A DNA stretch of 64,000 nt from Pedobacter ginsenosidimutans (lineage in GTDB: Bacteria; Bacteroidota; Bacteroidia; Sphingobacteriales; Sphingobacteriaceae): NCBI RefSeq assembly GCF_001442625.1, contig NZ_LMZQ01000013.1:124001-188000 (forward strand). The letters run 5' to 3'. A model generated the notes under the pieces. That model saw only the letters and a list, made by a program, of their open reading frames with translations, was not told the origin of the DNA and did no database searches. Positions 17,937 through 24,919 of the stretch are shown piece by piece (the first letter of the stretch is position 1; each line of letters starts with the position of its first letter). A program made the position numbers and the translations under genes.

Positions 17937-18857
17937 ATGAAATTAAAAGAATCTAAAAACTCTCCTTCCAAGCAAACTGGTGCGAAAACAATATATAAAT
18001 CTTTCGAGCTATTAAGAGATGCAGGCGGAGAGATGAGTCGAAAAGAGTTATTAGGTAAGATGACTGCTGAAATAGACTTTAATGAATGGGAGAAAGAAAA
18101 ATATGAGTCAAATGGGCAACCTCGATGGCTTACTGTTTTTTTATTTTACACTGTCGACTGTCTAAAAGCTGGTTATCTTATTAAGAATAAGGGTACTTGG
18201 ATATTGACGCCAGAAGGAGAGGAGGCAATGGCTTTAGGTAGTTATGGCCTAATTGATGCCGCTAATAAAGCATATAGGGATTGGGCTCGTCAACAAAAAC
18301 TCCTTAAACAAAATTCTATAGATACAGATTTATCTGGTGTAGATGATGAATCGGAGAAAAAAGCTGCGGTTGAGTTAGAGGTTATTGAAGAACAAGCTCA
18401 GGATGAGATTATTGATTTTATCAACAGTAAAAATCCTTATGAATTTCAGGATTTAGTGGCTAAGCTGCTCGAAGCAATGGGGTATTTTATAGACTTCGTT
18501 GCACCTAAAGGAAAAGATGGGGGGATAGATGTAATTGCTTATCAGGATGAATTAGGCGTGAATAAGCCTCGTATAAAAGTACAGGTTAAACATTATCCTA
18601 AAAATCCGATAGGGCCAGAGCCAGTAAGGAGTTTAAAAGGACTACTAAATAGTTCAGACGAAATAGGTCTATTTGTAACATCAGGATCTTTTACTGCTGA
18701 AGCAAAAAGAACAGCCAGAGATTCAGCTATCCACATTAGATTAATGGATGGTGCTGAGTTGATCAGCTTGTGGCAAAAACACTACGCAAAAATGAGCGAT
18801 GAGAATAAGAGCCTATTACCTCTTCAAGCCATTTACTTTTTAAAATTGATCGATTAA
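17937..18857 (+). CDS. Mrr-like restriction endonuclease
   Basis: A 306-residue protein with an N-terminal winged-helix part (about 15-105, FELLRDAGGEMSRKELL, then GTWILTPEGEEA) and a C-terminal Mrr catalytic domain (about 165-285). The catalytic pattern is complete: Glu169, GGIDV with Asp198, and QVKHY with Gln216-Lys218. Mrr-type enzymes cut DNA bearing foreign modification and are often classed as type IV restriction enzymes. It begins 23 bases after the hsdR stop on the same strand, so it is probably read through from the hsd operon. A modification-dependent nuclease beside a methylating system must tolerate the host's own marks, or work under another control. Confidence 0.9.
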   Translation: MKLKESKNSPSKQTGAKTIYKSFELLRDAGGEMSRKELLGKMTAEIDFNEWEKEKYESNGQPRWLTVFLFYTVDCLKAGYLIKNKGTWILTPEGEEAMALGSYGLIDAANKAYRDWARQQKLLKQNSIDTDLSGVDDESEKKAAVELEVIEEQAQDEIIDFINSKNPYEFQDLVAKLLEAMGYFIDFVAPKGKDGGIDVIAYQDELGVNKPRIKVQVKHYPKNPIGPEPVRSLKGLLNSSDEIGLFVTSGSFTAEAKRTARDSAIHIRLMDGAELISLWQKHYAKMSDENKSLLPLQAIYFLKLID

Positions 18858-18894
18858 TAAAATCGCATTGTTATAAGATGAGCAATTAGAAGTT

Positions 18895-19704
18895 ATGAAA
18901 GAGTATGTTTCTGGGCTTAAAAAAATAAATAAACAACTTAGTGAAGAGGAAGTTATTGATATTTTGATCAATAGCGACAAGAAACATTTTCCTTTAAAAT
19001 GTTTCTCTAATGTTTTATACGCTCCAATGCGTATTAATGACGATCTTATTGATTACACTGGTTTTTATGTTGCTAAATTGGTTCTTAGAGAAGAATTAAA
19101 CTTTAAAGACAAAAAGAAGCCTGGTGACTTTGATGTGGTTATTATTCCTTTCTCCGATGCAAATGTGTATTACGATAGGACGGTAGCAGCAGAAGTTAAA
19201 GTTGTTAGACCTACCAGGAAGAATCCTTCAAGAAATGCGAATTCTTTAGGTGTAACTCAATTGTTTGGTTTAATTGAAGACGGTTTCCCTTTTGTTTCTT
19301 TAGTACATATTACAATGCCCGAAGCACTTAAAGAACATGAGATGCAAACCCTCAAATTTGCTAATCGGGTACTGGATATGGATAATCCAAAAAAAAATAT
19401 TGGGTTATTGGACGATACGCGAGATGTATTGTTTGATTGGTTAGGTATGTACTCTGCTGCGAAACAAATGCAACGGTTACTTAAATTTGATATTCCAAAA
19501 TATGCAGGTTTGTACTGTACTGAACTCAGTTTTTTTGATAATGGAAACTATGTTTTAAGCGATATTTATGGGGAATATAATCACTTTAATCATGGCTATT
19601 TTAACCCAAAAGTTAAACCTGAAACTATTAATAATATAAAACAACACTTCAAGGAAAATTCATCTAGCTATCAAACATTATTGATTCCGCCGATTAACTA
19701 TTAA
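18895..19704 (+). CDS. PD-(D/E)XK-like protein, unknown function
   Basis: I do not recognise the family. Residues 77-102 read GDFDVVIIPF, then AAEVKVVR: an acidic residue on a strand (Asp78/Asp80), followed after 20 residues by Glu100-x-Lys102, and then a helix with SLGVTQ (Gln122). This order and spacing fit a PD-(D/E)XK nuclease core. The remaining parts are a helical N-terminus and a mixed C-terminal region with many aromatic residues (about 205-269). No signal or membrane segment. It lies 37 bases downstream of the Mrr-like gene on the same strand and converges with the XRE gene. A second DNA-cleaving accessory is possible; the catalytic reading is by pattern only. Confidence 0.6.
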   Translation: MKEYVSGLKKINKQLSEEEVIDILINSDKKHFPLKCFSNVLYAPMRINDDLIDYTGFYVAKLVLREELNFKDKKKPGDFDVVIIPFSDANVYYDRTVAAEVKVVRPTRKNPSRNANSLGVTQLFGLIEDGFPFVSLVHITMPEALKEHEMQTLKFANRVLDMDNPKKNIGLLDDTRDVLFDWLGMYSAAKQMQRLLKFDIPKYAGLYCTELSFFDNGNYVLSDIYGEYNHFNHGYFNPKVKPETINNIKQHFKENSSSYQTLLIPPINY

Positions 19705-19722
19705 TTGGTAGAATTGAATTAT

Positions 19723-19812
19723 CTAATTTATTTTCGAGGTCAAGCCCAACACCTTGACTACTTTCTCTAAGGTCCTATCTTCAATTTCTTCGCTTTCCTG
19801 AACAAGTTGCTT
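19723..19812 (-). pseudogene. Possible remnant of an XRE-type regulator C-terminus
   Basis: Read leftward, about 28 codons are open and end in TAG. They give QLVQESEEIEDRTLEK followed by VVKVLGL, which resembles the last helices of an XRE helix-turn-helix domain. An in-frame stop lies just upstream, and the fragment is not in frame with the XRE gene next to it. It may be debris of a second regulator. Confidence 0.3.
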
Positions 19813-19822
19813 TTATGGCTTG

Positions 19823-20068
19823 TTATTTTTCTGTTGATTTAGAAAAATCCAGTAAATCAGATACCGATATTTTTAAGTGGTCAGCAATCAATTTAAGGCT
19901 GCTGATAGAAACGTTAGTTTCAGCTCTTTCAATACGACCTATTTGTCTGGTATCAATTCCGGTTAACTCTGCTAGCTTCTCCTGTGTGGTTTTTCTAAGA
20001 TCACGGATTTCCACAATGCGTTTTCCAATTTTGACTAAATACTCTTGATCTCGATATTGTTTTCCCAC
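19823..20068 (-). CDS. XRE-family helix-turn-helix regulator (controller-protein size)
   Basis: An 81-residue protein with one XRE domain over residues 12-75: TTQEKLAELTG and IDTRQIGRIERAE form the helix-turn-helix, and LIADHLKISVSDLL the closing helices. No other domain is present. It must start at the GTG at 20068, since no other Met or good start exists in frame. Small single-domain XRE proteins next to restriction genes often act as controller proteins that time restriction relative to methylation. Here it is convergent with the nuclease genes and divergent from the strong promoter at 20110-20141, so it could also repress that promoter. Both roles are inferred from position. Confidence 0.85.
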   Translation of the reverse strand: MGKQYRDQEYLVKIGKRIVEIRDLRKTTQEKLAELTGIDTRQIGRIERAETNVSISSLKLIADHLKISVSDLLDFSKSTEK

Positions 20069-20109
20069 AACGCAAAATCCACATATTATTGAAAAAATAT
20101 TAGGACTTA

Positions 20110-20141
20110 TTTGTCCTTTTGTTTTGGATTGATTATATTTG
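20110..20141 (+). promoter_or_regulatory. Strong Bacteroidota-type promoter before the structured RNA
   Basis: TTTG (20110-20113) and TATATTTG (20134-20141) match the TTTG / TAnnTTTG consensus exactly with a 20-base spacer, inside the normal 17-23 range. Transcription should start at about 20147-20149. The divergent XRE gene starts 42 bases to the left. Confidence 0.75.
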
Positions 20142-20147
20142 ATTAAT

Positions 20148-20345
20148 TAATAAAGAGTTATAAATAAGAGTTTTGCAGCTCCACATCTCAGGCCGTTGAT
20201 GCAAAACAGTAGATTTATAGCCTATTCTTGTGTAGTTTATGCTATTTTAGCATTTCTAAATGAGAGTGGGTTTCTGCTGTAATTCCATATCAACGTAAGG
20301 CCTGAGAAACTTTAAGGAGCTATGGTAGGTAGAAGCCCACTTTTA
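20148..20345 (+). ncRNA. Candidate structured RNA with two alternative folds
   Basis: The fold comes from complementary segments seen by eye. Fold 1 is one long hairpin: AGCTCC (20177-20182) with GGAGCT (20316-20321), CTCAGGCC (20187-20194) with GGCCTGAG (20299-20306), GTTGAT with ATCAAC, ACAGTAGA (20206-20213) with TCTGCTGT (20273-20280), and a tip hairpin ATGCTA-TTT-TAGCAT. Fold 2 excludes parts of it: GTTTTGCA (20170-20177) with TGCAAAAC (20200-20207), and GTGGGTTTCT (20266-20275) with AGAAGCCCAC (20331-20340) followed by TTTT. It could be an independent small RNA (the long bulged hairpin recalls 6S RNA) or a regulatory leader of the gene downstream. I do not recognise a known family. Confidence 0.6.
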
Positions 20346-20362
20346 TATTTTACCCCAACAAG

Positions 20363-20382
20363 ACTCGTAAAACCATACGAGT
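20363..20382 (+). promoter_or_regulatory. Hairpin abutting the start codon of the 430-residue gene
   Basis: ACTCGTA (20363-20369) and TACGAGT (20376-20382) form a perfect 7-bp stem with a 6-base loop; the ATG begins at the next base. Such a stem would hinder ribosome access and could regulate translation. Confidence 0.55.
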
Positions 20383-21675
20383 ATGATGACTAAATCCATT
20401 ACAATTGCAGGGAAACCACTTTCACAGTTTTATAAACTGCCTTTTGAAAAAGGGAGCAGGGTGTTAAGGTTAGCGATGCTTGAATCGCATAGCACATTTA
20501 GCGTTGGTAAAAAGCCTGAACCGTTGGCCATACAATCGCTTTCTTTCGATCAGGGTTTGTTAACCGTTACTGTTAAATTGGGAAAGGAGGAGGTGGCAAG
20601 GGTTTACATTGGCGTAGAATACGATTGCCTGCTGGTGAGCTGTAGTGTTGATACGGATGAAACATACCTTGGGCGTTATGCTTACCTTACTTTGCGGGCC
20701 ATGATGCGGAGTGGTTACTGCGATTTTCAGGAATATTACTGGCCAGCATGTTTTGCTTTGGGCAACAAGCGGTCGAGATATGTAGATGTGGTTAAAAAAC
20801 CTGGCGGTTTTACCATTACACTAAAGAAAAAGTTTAGCGGTTTGTTTAGGCCTGGTGATGATTTCCCGGATGTTACCGAACGCGCGGTAGTACCGTGTGA
20901 AAGGTTCTTGGATAAATATGCCGCGGCACGTTTGGCTCCGGTTAGCATTGGTTATTGTTTCGCCAATACCGATCTGCTTAATTTCCACAGCAACCATTAT
21001 CCTTTTTTAATTCCTTATGTTTTTTCGGCCACGGCTTACCTGAAAACGGTTAAATCTTTTAAACGTTTCGTGTTTAATGCGAACGATGTTGATGGCATTA
21101 GCTTATCGCCGCAACAAGAGGAACTGAACAGCATTTGCTTCGCTATGAAAGAGATAGCTGCCATACGCTTTAACGCCAATGGGCACCTGCCCGAAAAAGT
21201 AGCCGAAGCCAATAAACTTAATGATGCTAACCAATTGGTACTTTTAAAGTTATGGAACAAGGCTTTGCCGCTATTGATGCAACAGCGTTTTACACATTAC
21301 TTCTACACTTATGGCCTGCGAAATGTTACGGGCAAACCTGTAATGCGGGATATGAAACTGGTTGAATTTTCGATGGAGGTACCTGTTTTAAGTTTCGTGT
21401 TAAGGGATGAGGGTGATTATTATGAACTGGAGCTTAGGCTTAAGGTGAAAGGGAAGCTGTTGCGTTTGAGCAGCGATAGCATTGCGCTGTTTTTGGTTTG
21501 CGATCGCGTTAAAACGTATTTGTGGTATTTGCTTGAGGCTGAAATGGATTATAAACTGGTTTGGTTTTTTAGTAGGGTGAATTTTAGGGTTCAGGTACCG
21601 AAAGGGTATTATAAGGATTTTTTTGAGGGGTTTGTGGAGGGGATGGAGCGGTGGTATGAGGTTAAGAGGGGGTAA
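20383..21675 (+). CDS. Orphan 430-residue protein, unknown function
   Basis: I do not recognise this protein with confidence. It has no signal peptide and no clear membrane segment, and appears to be a mixed alpha/beta cytoplasmic protein with an unusually high content of aromatic residues and many strand-like stretches (LLTVTVKLGK, LLVSCSVDTDE, YYELELRLKVKGK). The final 100 residues, with a strand-rich part and then YYKDFFEGFVEGMERWYEV, loosely recall N-terminal regions of large Bacteroidota SNF2-type helicases, but no helicase motif is present, so this could at most be a relative of that region. No reverse transcriptase, nuclease or kinase motif is visible. The first two codons are both ATG. 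The gene has a structured leader and lies alone, bounded by repeats. Confidence 0.6.
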   Translation: MMTKSITIAGKPLSQFYKLPFEKGSRVLRLAMLESHSTFSVGKKPEPLAIQSLSFDQGLLTVTVKLGKEEVARVYIGVEYDCLLVSCSVDTDETYLGRYAYLTLRAMMRSGYCDFQEYYWPACFALGNKRSRYVDVVKKPGGFTITLKKKFSGLFRPGDDFPDVTERAVVPCERFLDKYAAARLAPVSIGYCFANTDLLNFHSNHYPFLIPYVFSATAYLKTVKSFKRFVFNANDVDGISLSPQQEELNSICFAMKEIAAIRFNANGHLPEKVAEANKLNDANQLVLLKLWNKALPLLMQQRFTHYFYTYGLRNVTGKPVMRDMKLVEFSMEVPVLSFVLRDEGDYYELELRLKVKGKLLRLSSDSIALFLVCDRVKTYLWYLLEAEMDYKLVWFFSRVNFRVQVPKGYYKDFFEGFVEGMERWYEVKRG

Positions 21676-21680
21676 CTTAT

Positions 21681-21726
21681 ACGGTCGTCATCCGATAGCT
21701 ATCGGATCCCGCGCAAGCGGGAATCT
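21681..21726. repeat. 46-bp direct repeat with TCCGATAGCTATCGGA palindrome, copy 1
   Basis: The segment ACGGTCGTCATCCGATAGCT onward, followed by CCCGCGCAAGCGGGAA, recurs at 22114-22160. Each copy holds a perfect 16-base palindrome and a second CCCGC..GCGGG hairpin. Confidence 0.8.
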
Positions 21727-21761
21727 TAATGCGGTTGCTATTTTCTTGCCCTTCGCGCAGT

Positions 21762-22015
21762 CTTGCCTCGGTTAGCCACCGAAGGGCTCTTACCTTTTTC
21801 TTGATAAAAAGGTAACCAAAAATCAAGGCTTGCATCTTTTCTTGTAAAAACCTACGGAAATCTTTATCGCGACAGTATCTAGGCTCTTACCCTTACTTAT
21901 CCCAGCGCTCCCGCTTGATCCTGCCTTGGGCTGTGGGGCAATGATGGAGAGTGCACAGATTTCCATGCTTTTTCCTGCGAAAATCTGCTAGGCCGGATAG
22001 TATGGAGCAGATAGC
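21762..22015. repeat. 254-bp dispersed repeat, right copy
   Basis: Same orientation as 8897-9149, with about a dozen substitutions and one indel; the first 150 bases differ at only three or four positions. Confidence 0.9.
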
Positions 22016-22113
22016 GAGGAGCACATTGCAGGATGCAGTATTGTTTTTTAGCCCTTCCATTTTAGGGGATAAGTGCCTATAGACGGATAGGGGTCTAATG
22101 CGCTCGCTATAAT

Positions 22114-22160
22114 ACGGTCGTCATCCGATAGCTATCGGATCCCGCGCAGGCGGGAACCTT
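22114..22160. repeat. 46-bp direct repeat with TCCGATAGCTATCGGA palindrome, copy 2
   Basis: Second copy of 21681-21726. The pair flanks the right copy of the 254-bp repeat. Confidence 0.8.
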
Positions 22161-22618
22161 AAGCCATAAGCGGCTAATATATTCGTACTTTTGTATTTTA
22201 CCTTCCCCCCACCATTTTCCGTACCCCAATACCGAAACAGCTGTGGCTCAAAATAACCCTAAGTTATGCCTTTCTTAACCTTTTATTTAGCTATTCTTAA
22301 CGCTCCAACCTAAAGCGATGCAAATTTTTGACATCGCTGATCTTCAACGTGATTCTGTTTCAACCAAAGCAAGTCCTAAGCAGTAGGCAAGTAGGTGTAC
22401 AGCAAGGCATAGCCAAGCCTGGCCGGAAGGTGGCATAAACGTGGGGTTTGAAATATTTTTGGGATTTTTAGTCTGACTGACTAAATTGAGTGACATCCTT
22501 TTGTTTAACCTAATATACTAAAATTATGGTCTCCAGAATGGAATAATCAAAATTAATGGGCAACCCGGCGATCTTGTTTTTACAAATGCGGGAGTAATTG
22601 TTTATTCATTCTTCCCTG

Positions 22619-22656
22619 AAAATCGGCTTACCAAAAGGTATCCTCAAACCGATTTT
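22619..22656 (-). terminator. Possible terminator for the Gre-like gene
   Basis: AAAATCGG (22619-22626) pairs with CCGATTTT (22649-22656). Read leftward, the T-run is part of the stem, so termination may be inefficient. Confidence 0.4.
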
Positions 22657-22682
22657 TGTATGTTAAGTAATCGAACTCAGGT

Positions 22683-23135
22683 TTATAATATCTCTTTTAC
22701 GATATAATCTTTGCCGTTAAACTTAAAGCTTTCATTTATTGCTTTTCCAATTAAAAACCGCCCGATTGGCGAAGCCTGCGATACTGCAAAGAATTTTTGT
22801 CCATCGGTATTAAGTTCTCCTGCACTGATGCTGATATAAAAATTACCTTCTGAGGTTAAAACCAAACTTCCGTTTTTAACCAGGCGATCTGATTCTACAT
22901 TTTCGATCTGCTGTAATGCAATTTTCTGTTGTCCGGCTTCGTACAGTAATTTACTGTTGCGGTCCATCTCCTGCTGCATCATTTCGCGCGTAGTTTCGTA
23001 TTTATCGCCTGCACTGCTTTTTGTATCATCATTCGAAGCTTGCCTGGCCTGTTGCAGCGAATATTCAATATTTTCTATCCTGTTTTGAATAAAAGTTAAG
23101 CAAAGCTGATAAAGTTTAGATTTTAATGCAGACAT
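22683..23135 (-). CDS. GreA/GreB-family transcription elongation factor-like protein
   Basis: The 150-residue protein has an N-terminal helical hairpin (about 8-80, with SSAGDKYETTREMM) like the Gre coiled coil and a C-terminal beta domain with ASPIGRFLIGK (about 121-131), the counterpart of the conserved SPIGxxLLGK of GreA. Gre factors bind the RNA polymerase secondary channel and stimulate cleavage of backtracked transcripts. The hairpin tip keeps acidic residues (GDKYET), but this short Bacteroidota branch is divergent from GreA and has not, to my knowledge, been tested for cleavage. Homologues are sometimes mislabelled as 3-oxoacyl-ACP synthase. Confidence 0.82.
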   Translation of the reverse strand: MSALKSKLYQLCLTFIQNRIENIEYSLQQARQASNDDTKSSAGDKYETTREMMQQEMDRNSKLLYEAGQQKIALQQIENVESDRLVKNGSLVLTSEGNFYISISAGELNTDGQKFFAVSQASPIGRFLIGKAINESFKFNGKDYIVKEIL

Positions 23136-23178
23136 AAGTAATGGAAAATGTAAAACGGATGATTAAAGGGAAGATAGA

Positions 23179-23523
23179 CTATTTCCTTAAGGCAAAGGCT
23201 TGTTTTAAAATAGATTCGATTTTCTTTTTGGGGATATCTTCGAGGTGGTTGATCAATAAAATTTTCATTCTGGCTCTTTTCTCCTGCAACAAATCTTCGT
23301 GTTCAATTTTATTTCCATCAACCAAACCAATGTAAGGCTGATGAATTTTTTTGTGTGTCCAAAGATAACAGAACATTTTTCCTTTATGGTAATAAAAAGG
23401 CATTCCGTATTTCCAATGTTCAGTAATATCCGCATAGCCCATTAAAAGCGACCTTAAATATTGAAGGCAGCTTTTAAGAGGTTCATCTTTTTTTTCGAAA
23501 TAATTGTCTAGAGGATTTAACAT
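23179..23523 (-). CDS. DUF1801 (YdhG-like) domain protein
   Basis: A 114-residue cytoplasmic protein. The pattern DNYFEKKDEPLKSCLQYLR, then WKYGMPFYYHKGKMFCYLW, is that of DUF1801, an alpha/beta fold related to the iron-sulfur-insertion protein frataxin in overall topology but without known activity. The HKKIHQPYIGLVDG segment and the basic C-terminal helix are also typical. Function is unknown. It lies 43 bases upstream of the Gre-like gene in the same direction, so the two may be cotranscribed. Confidence 0.82.
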   Translation of the reverse strand: MLNPLDNYFEKKDEPLKSCLQYLRSLLMGYADITEHWKYGMPFYYHKGKMFCYLWTHKKIHQPYIGLVDGNKIEHEDLLQEKRARMKILLINHLEDIPKKKIESILKQAFALRK

Positions 23524-23550
23524 AACATAAATAATGAATCAGTAGATAGA

Positions 23551-23656
23551 TCGTCATTTCGATCCCGAAAATTCGGGAAGAAATCTTTTCAAGTTAACCT
23601 TTAGAACTTTTGTTTAAAGATCTCTCCATTCCGCTAAGCTCCAGTCGAGATGACGA
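23551..23656. repeat. Long imperfect hairpin repeat (CGTCATTTCGA family)
   Basis: TCGTCATTTCGA at the left and TCGAGATGACGA at the right are complementary, as are AGAAATCTTT and AAAGATCTCT nearer the centre; CCCGAAAATTCGGG makes a side hairpin. Same family as 9321, 39479 and 54283. Confidence 0.75.
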
Positions 23657-23666
23657 AGACCTTGGA

Positions 23667-24242
23667 CTACTCTTCGATCCACCTCACCTTTTCTTCCATC
23701 GAAGTTCGGTTTGGCGCCCAGGGTTTTTCGTTATGATAGCCCATGTAAAATAAGCCGATGCATTTTTCATTTTCGCCCAGACTTAAAAAATCACCCAAAT
23801 TATCAATTAAAGGTGGAGAACTCCAATAAGCGCCAACCTGCAGACTTTCAGCAGTTAAAGCCATATTTTGAACAGCGCACGAAACGGCGGCCAGCTCTTC
23901 CCATTCGGGTATTTTACCACTCACCTGCATATTGATGGCAATAATGCAATCAGCCTGACTTGTTTTTTCGGCAAAGCTGTTGTACTTTTTCTGTAAAAAC
24001 TGTTGCGGACTAACCAATTCCTTATATAATTTACCCAATTCTTCCCCAAGTTTTGTCAATCCCGCTTTTCTGATCACAACAAAACGCCAGGGTTGGGTTA
24101 ATTTGTGTGTTGGTGCATAATTGGCTGTTTCTAAAATCTGGTTGATTACTTCAACAGGAACTTCTTTTTTTATATAGCTTGCAGGGAAAATACTGCGTCG
24201 TTCTTTTATAACTTTTGAAATGATATCGTATGTTGTACTCAT
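23667..24242 (-). CDS. Nitroreductase-family oxidoreductase
   Basis: A 191-residue protein with the FMN-binding nitroreductase pattern: RRSIFPASY near the N-terminus, then ANYAPTHKLTQPWRF (about 39-53), AVSCAVQNMALTAESL (about 121-136) and GYHNEKP near the end. These enzymes are FMN-dependent homodimers that reduce nitro compounds or quinones with NAD(P)H. The length is normal for the short YdjA-like branch. The physiological substrate is unknown. Confidence 0.9.
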   Translation of the reverse strand: MSTTYDIISKVIKERRSIFPASYIKKEVPVEVINQILETANYAPTHKLTQPWRFVVIRKAGLTKLGEELGKLYKELVSPQQFLQKKYNSFAEKTSQADCIIAINMQVSGKIPEWEELAAVSCAVQNMALTAESLQVGAYWSSPPLIDNLGDFLSLGENEKCIGLFYMGYHNEKPWAPNRTSMEEKVRWIEE

Positions 24243-24309
24243 TTGGTAAAAATAGCTAAAAGCTGAAAGACTAAAGCTGAAAGAGAGAGAAATTCGACCT
24301 CTAATAAAA

Positions 24310-24385
24310 GATTTGACGCTATGCTAACTGAAAACTTCAAACTGTGAACTGCAAACTGTTAACTTCGAACTGCCAACTGTTTCCT
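24310..24385. repeat. AACTGnnAACT word repeat overlapping a gene end
   Basis: A run of words such as AACTGAAAACTTC, AACTGTGAACTGC and AACTGCCAACTG. The last unit covers the final codons of the 186-residue gene. Similar words occur at about 8560-8590 and 9790-9840. Confidence 0.6.
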
Positions 24386-24919
24386 GATCTGTTTAACCTT
24401 TGCAAAAAAGCCGATGCTTTCTTTATCAACCAGAAAATCCATGGTCTGCAAAAGTTCTTCTCTTATCCAATTGTGTTTGGTGTTTAAATTAGCCAAAATG
24501 TTTAAACAATGTGATTTTACGGCTACAGGAATCTTTTCATCAATTAACCAGGCAAAAACAACCGCTACCAAATGATCGGTATCATAACCGGCAAGAATCT
24601 TTTTAATTTCCATAGCGGCATTTTTCTTCGTCATAAAGGCCAGGATTTTGACATAATGCCTCAATGCCGATAAATTGTTTTGTTGTGGAAATTTTTCTAA
24701 AAAATAAAGCGCATAGGGTAGAAACCTTTGCTGATGGTTAGCAAATACATTTTCTAAAATCCATGCGGCCCTGAAACCAATCTGTTCATCATGATAAAAA
24801 CTCAACTCGATCAGGTCTTTTACAGAAAAGGTGTCTTCAGAAGCTATGGCAGCTAATTTTTCTACTTTGCTTTTCTGAAGGGTTGTTTTTATGGTTTCGA
24901 GCAAGGCATGATTTGGCAT
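24359..24919 (-). CDS. HEAT-like helical repeat protein, unknown function
   Basis: The 186-residue protein is wholly alpha-helical without signal or membrane segment. Successive helix pairs of 30-40 residues (IGFRAAWILENVF, ALRHYVKILAFM, VAVKSHCLNILANL) suggest an adenylation-like or HEAT/ARM solenoid fold, which usually mediates protein binding. I do not recognise a family. Its last codons (KQLAVRS) and stop lie inside an AACTG word repeat, so the natural C-terminus may have been altered by the repeat. It heads a leftward group with the nitroreductase, DUF1801 and Gre-like genes, but a gap of 116 bases makes cotranscription uncertain. Confidence 0.65.
   Translation of the reverse strand: MPNHALLETIKTTLQKSKVEKLAAIASEDTFSVKDLIELSFYHDEQIGFRAAWILENVFANHQQRFLPYALYFLEKFPQQNNLSALRHYVKILAFMTKKNAAMEIKKILAGYDTDHLVAVVFAWLIDEKIPVAVKSHCLNILANLNTKHNWIREELLQTMDFLVDKESIGFFAKVKQIRKQLAVRS

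Larger units (their letters stand above)
21676..22682. other. 1-kb gene-free stretch with repeats
   Basis: Holds the right copy of the 254-bp repeat, two flanking 46-bp direct repeats, a TAGCCCTTCCATTTTAGGG segment, about 350 bases with nothing recognised, and an inverted repeat before the Gre-like gene. The last 180 bases are open in one rightward frame but have no start, so I do not call a gene. Confidence 0.65.

Noticed and set aside
20290..20310. TPP riboswitch, suggested by the CCTGAGA string
   Set aside because: The second conserved thi-box element (CTGATC..GGATAAT-like) is absent and the downstream gene is not a thiamine gene.
20148..21675. Retron (structured RNA followed by a reverse transcriptase)
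   Set aside because: The RNA layout recalls msr-msd, but the 430-residue protein has no YxDD or other reverse transcriptase motif.
22500..22693. Rightward open stretch reading NGIIKINGQPGDLVFTN and ending at TAA
   Set aside because: About 60 codons with no start codon at the left, overlapping the end of the Gre-like gene. Probably chance or an unrecognisable remnant.
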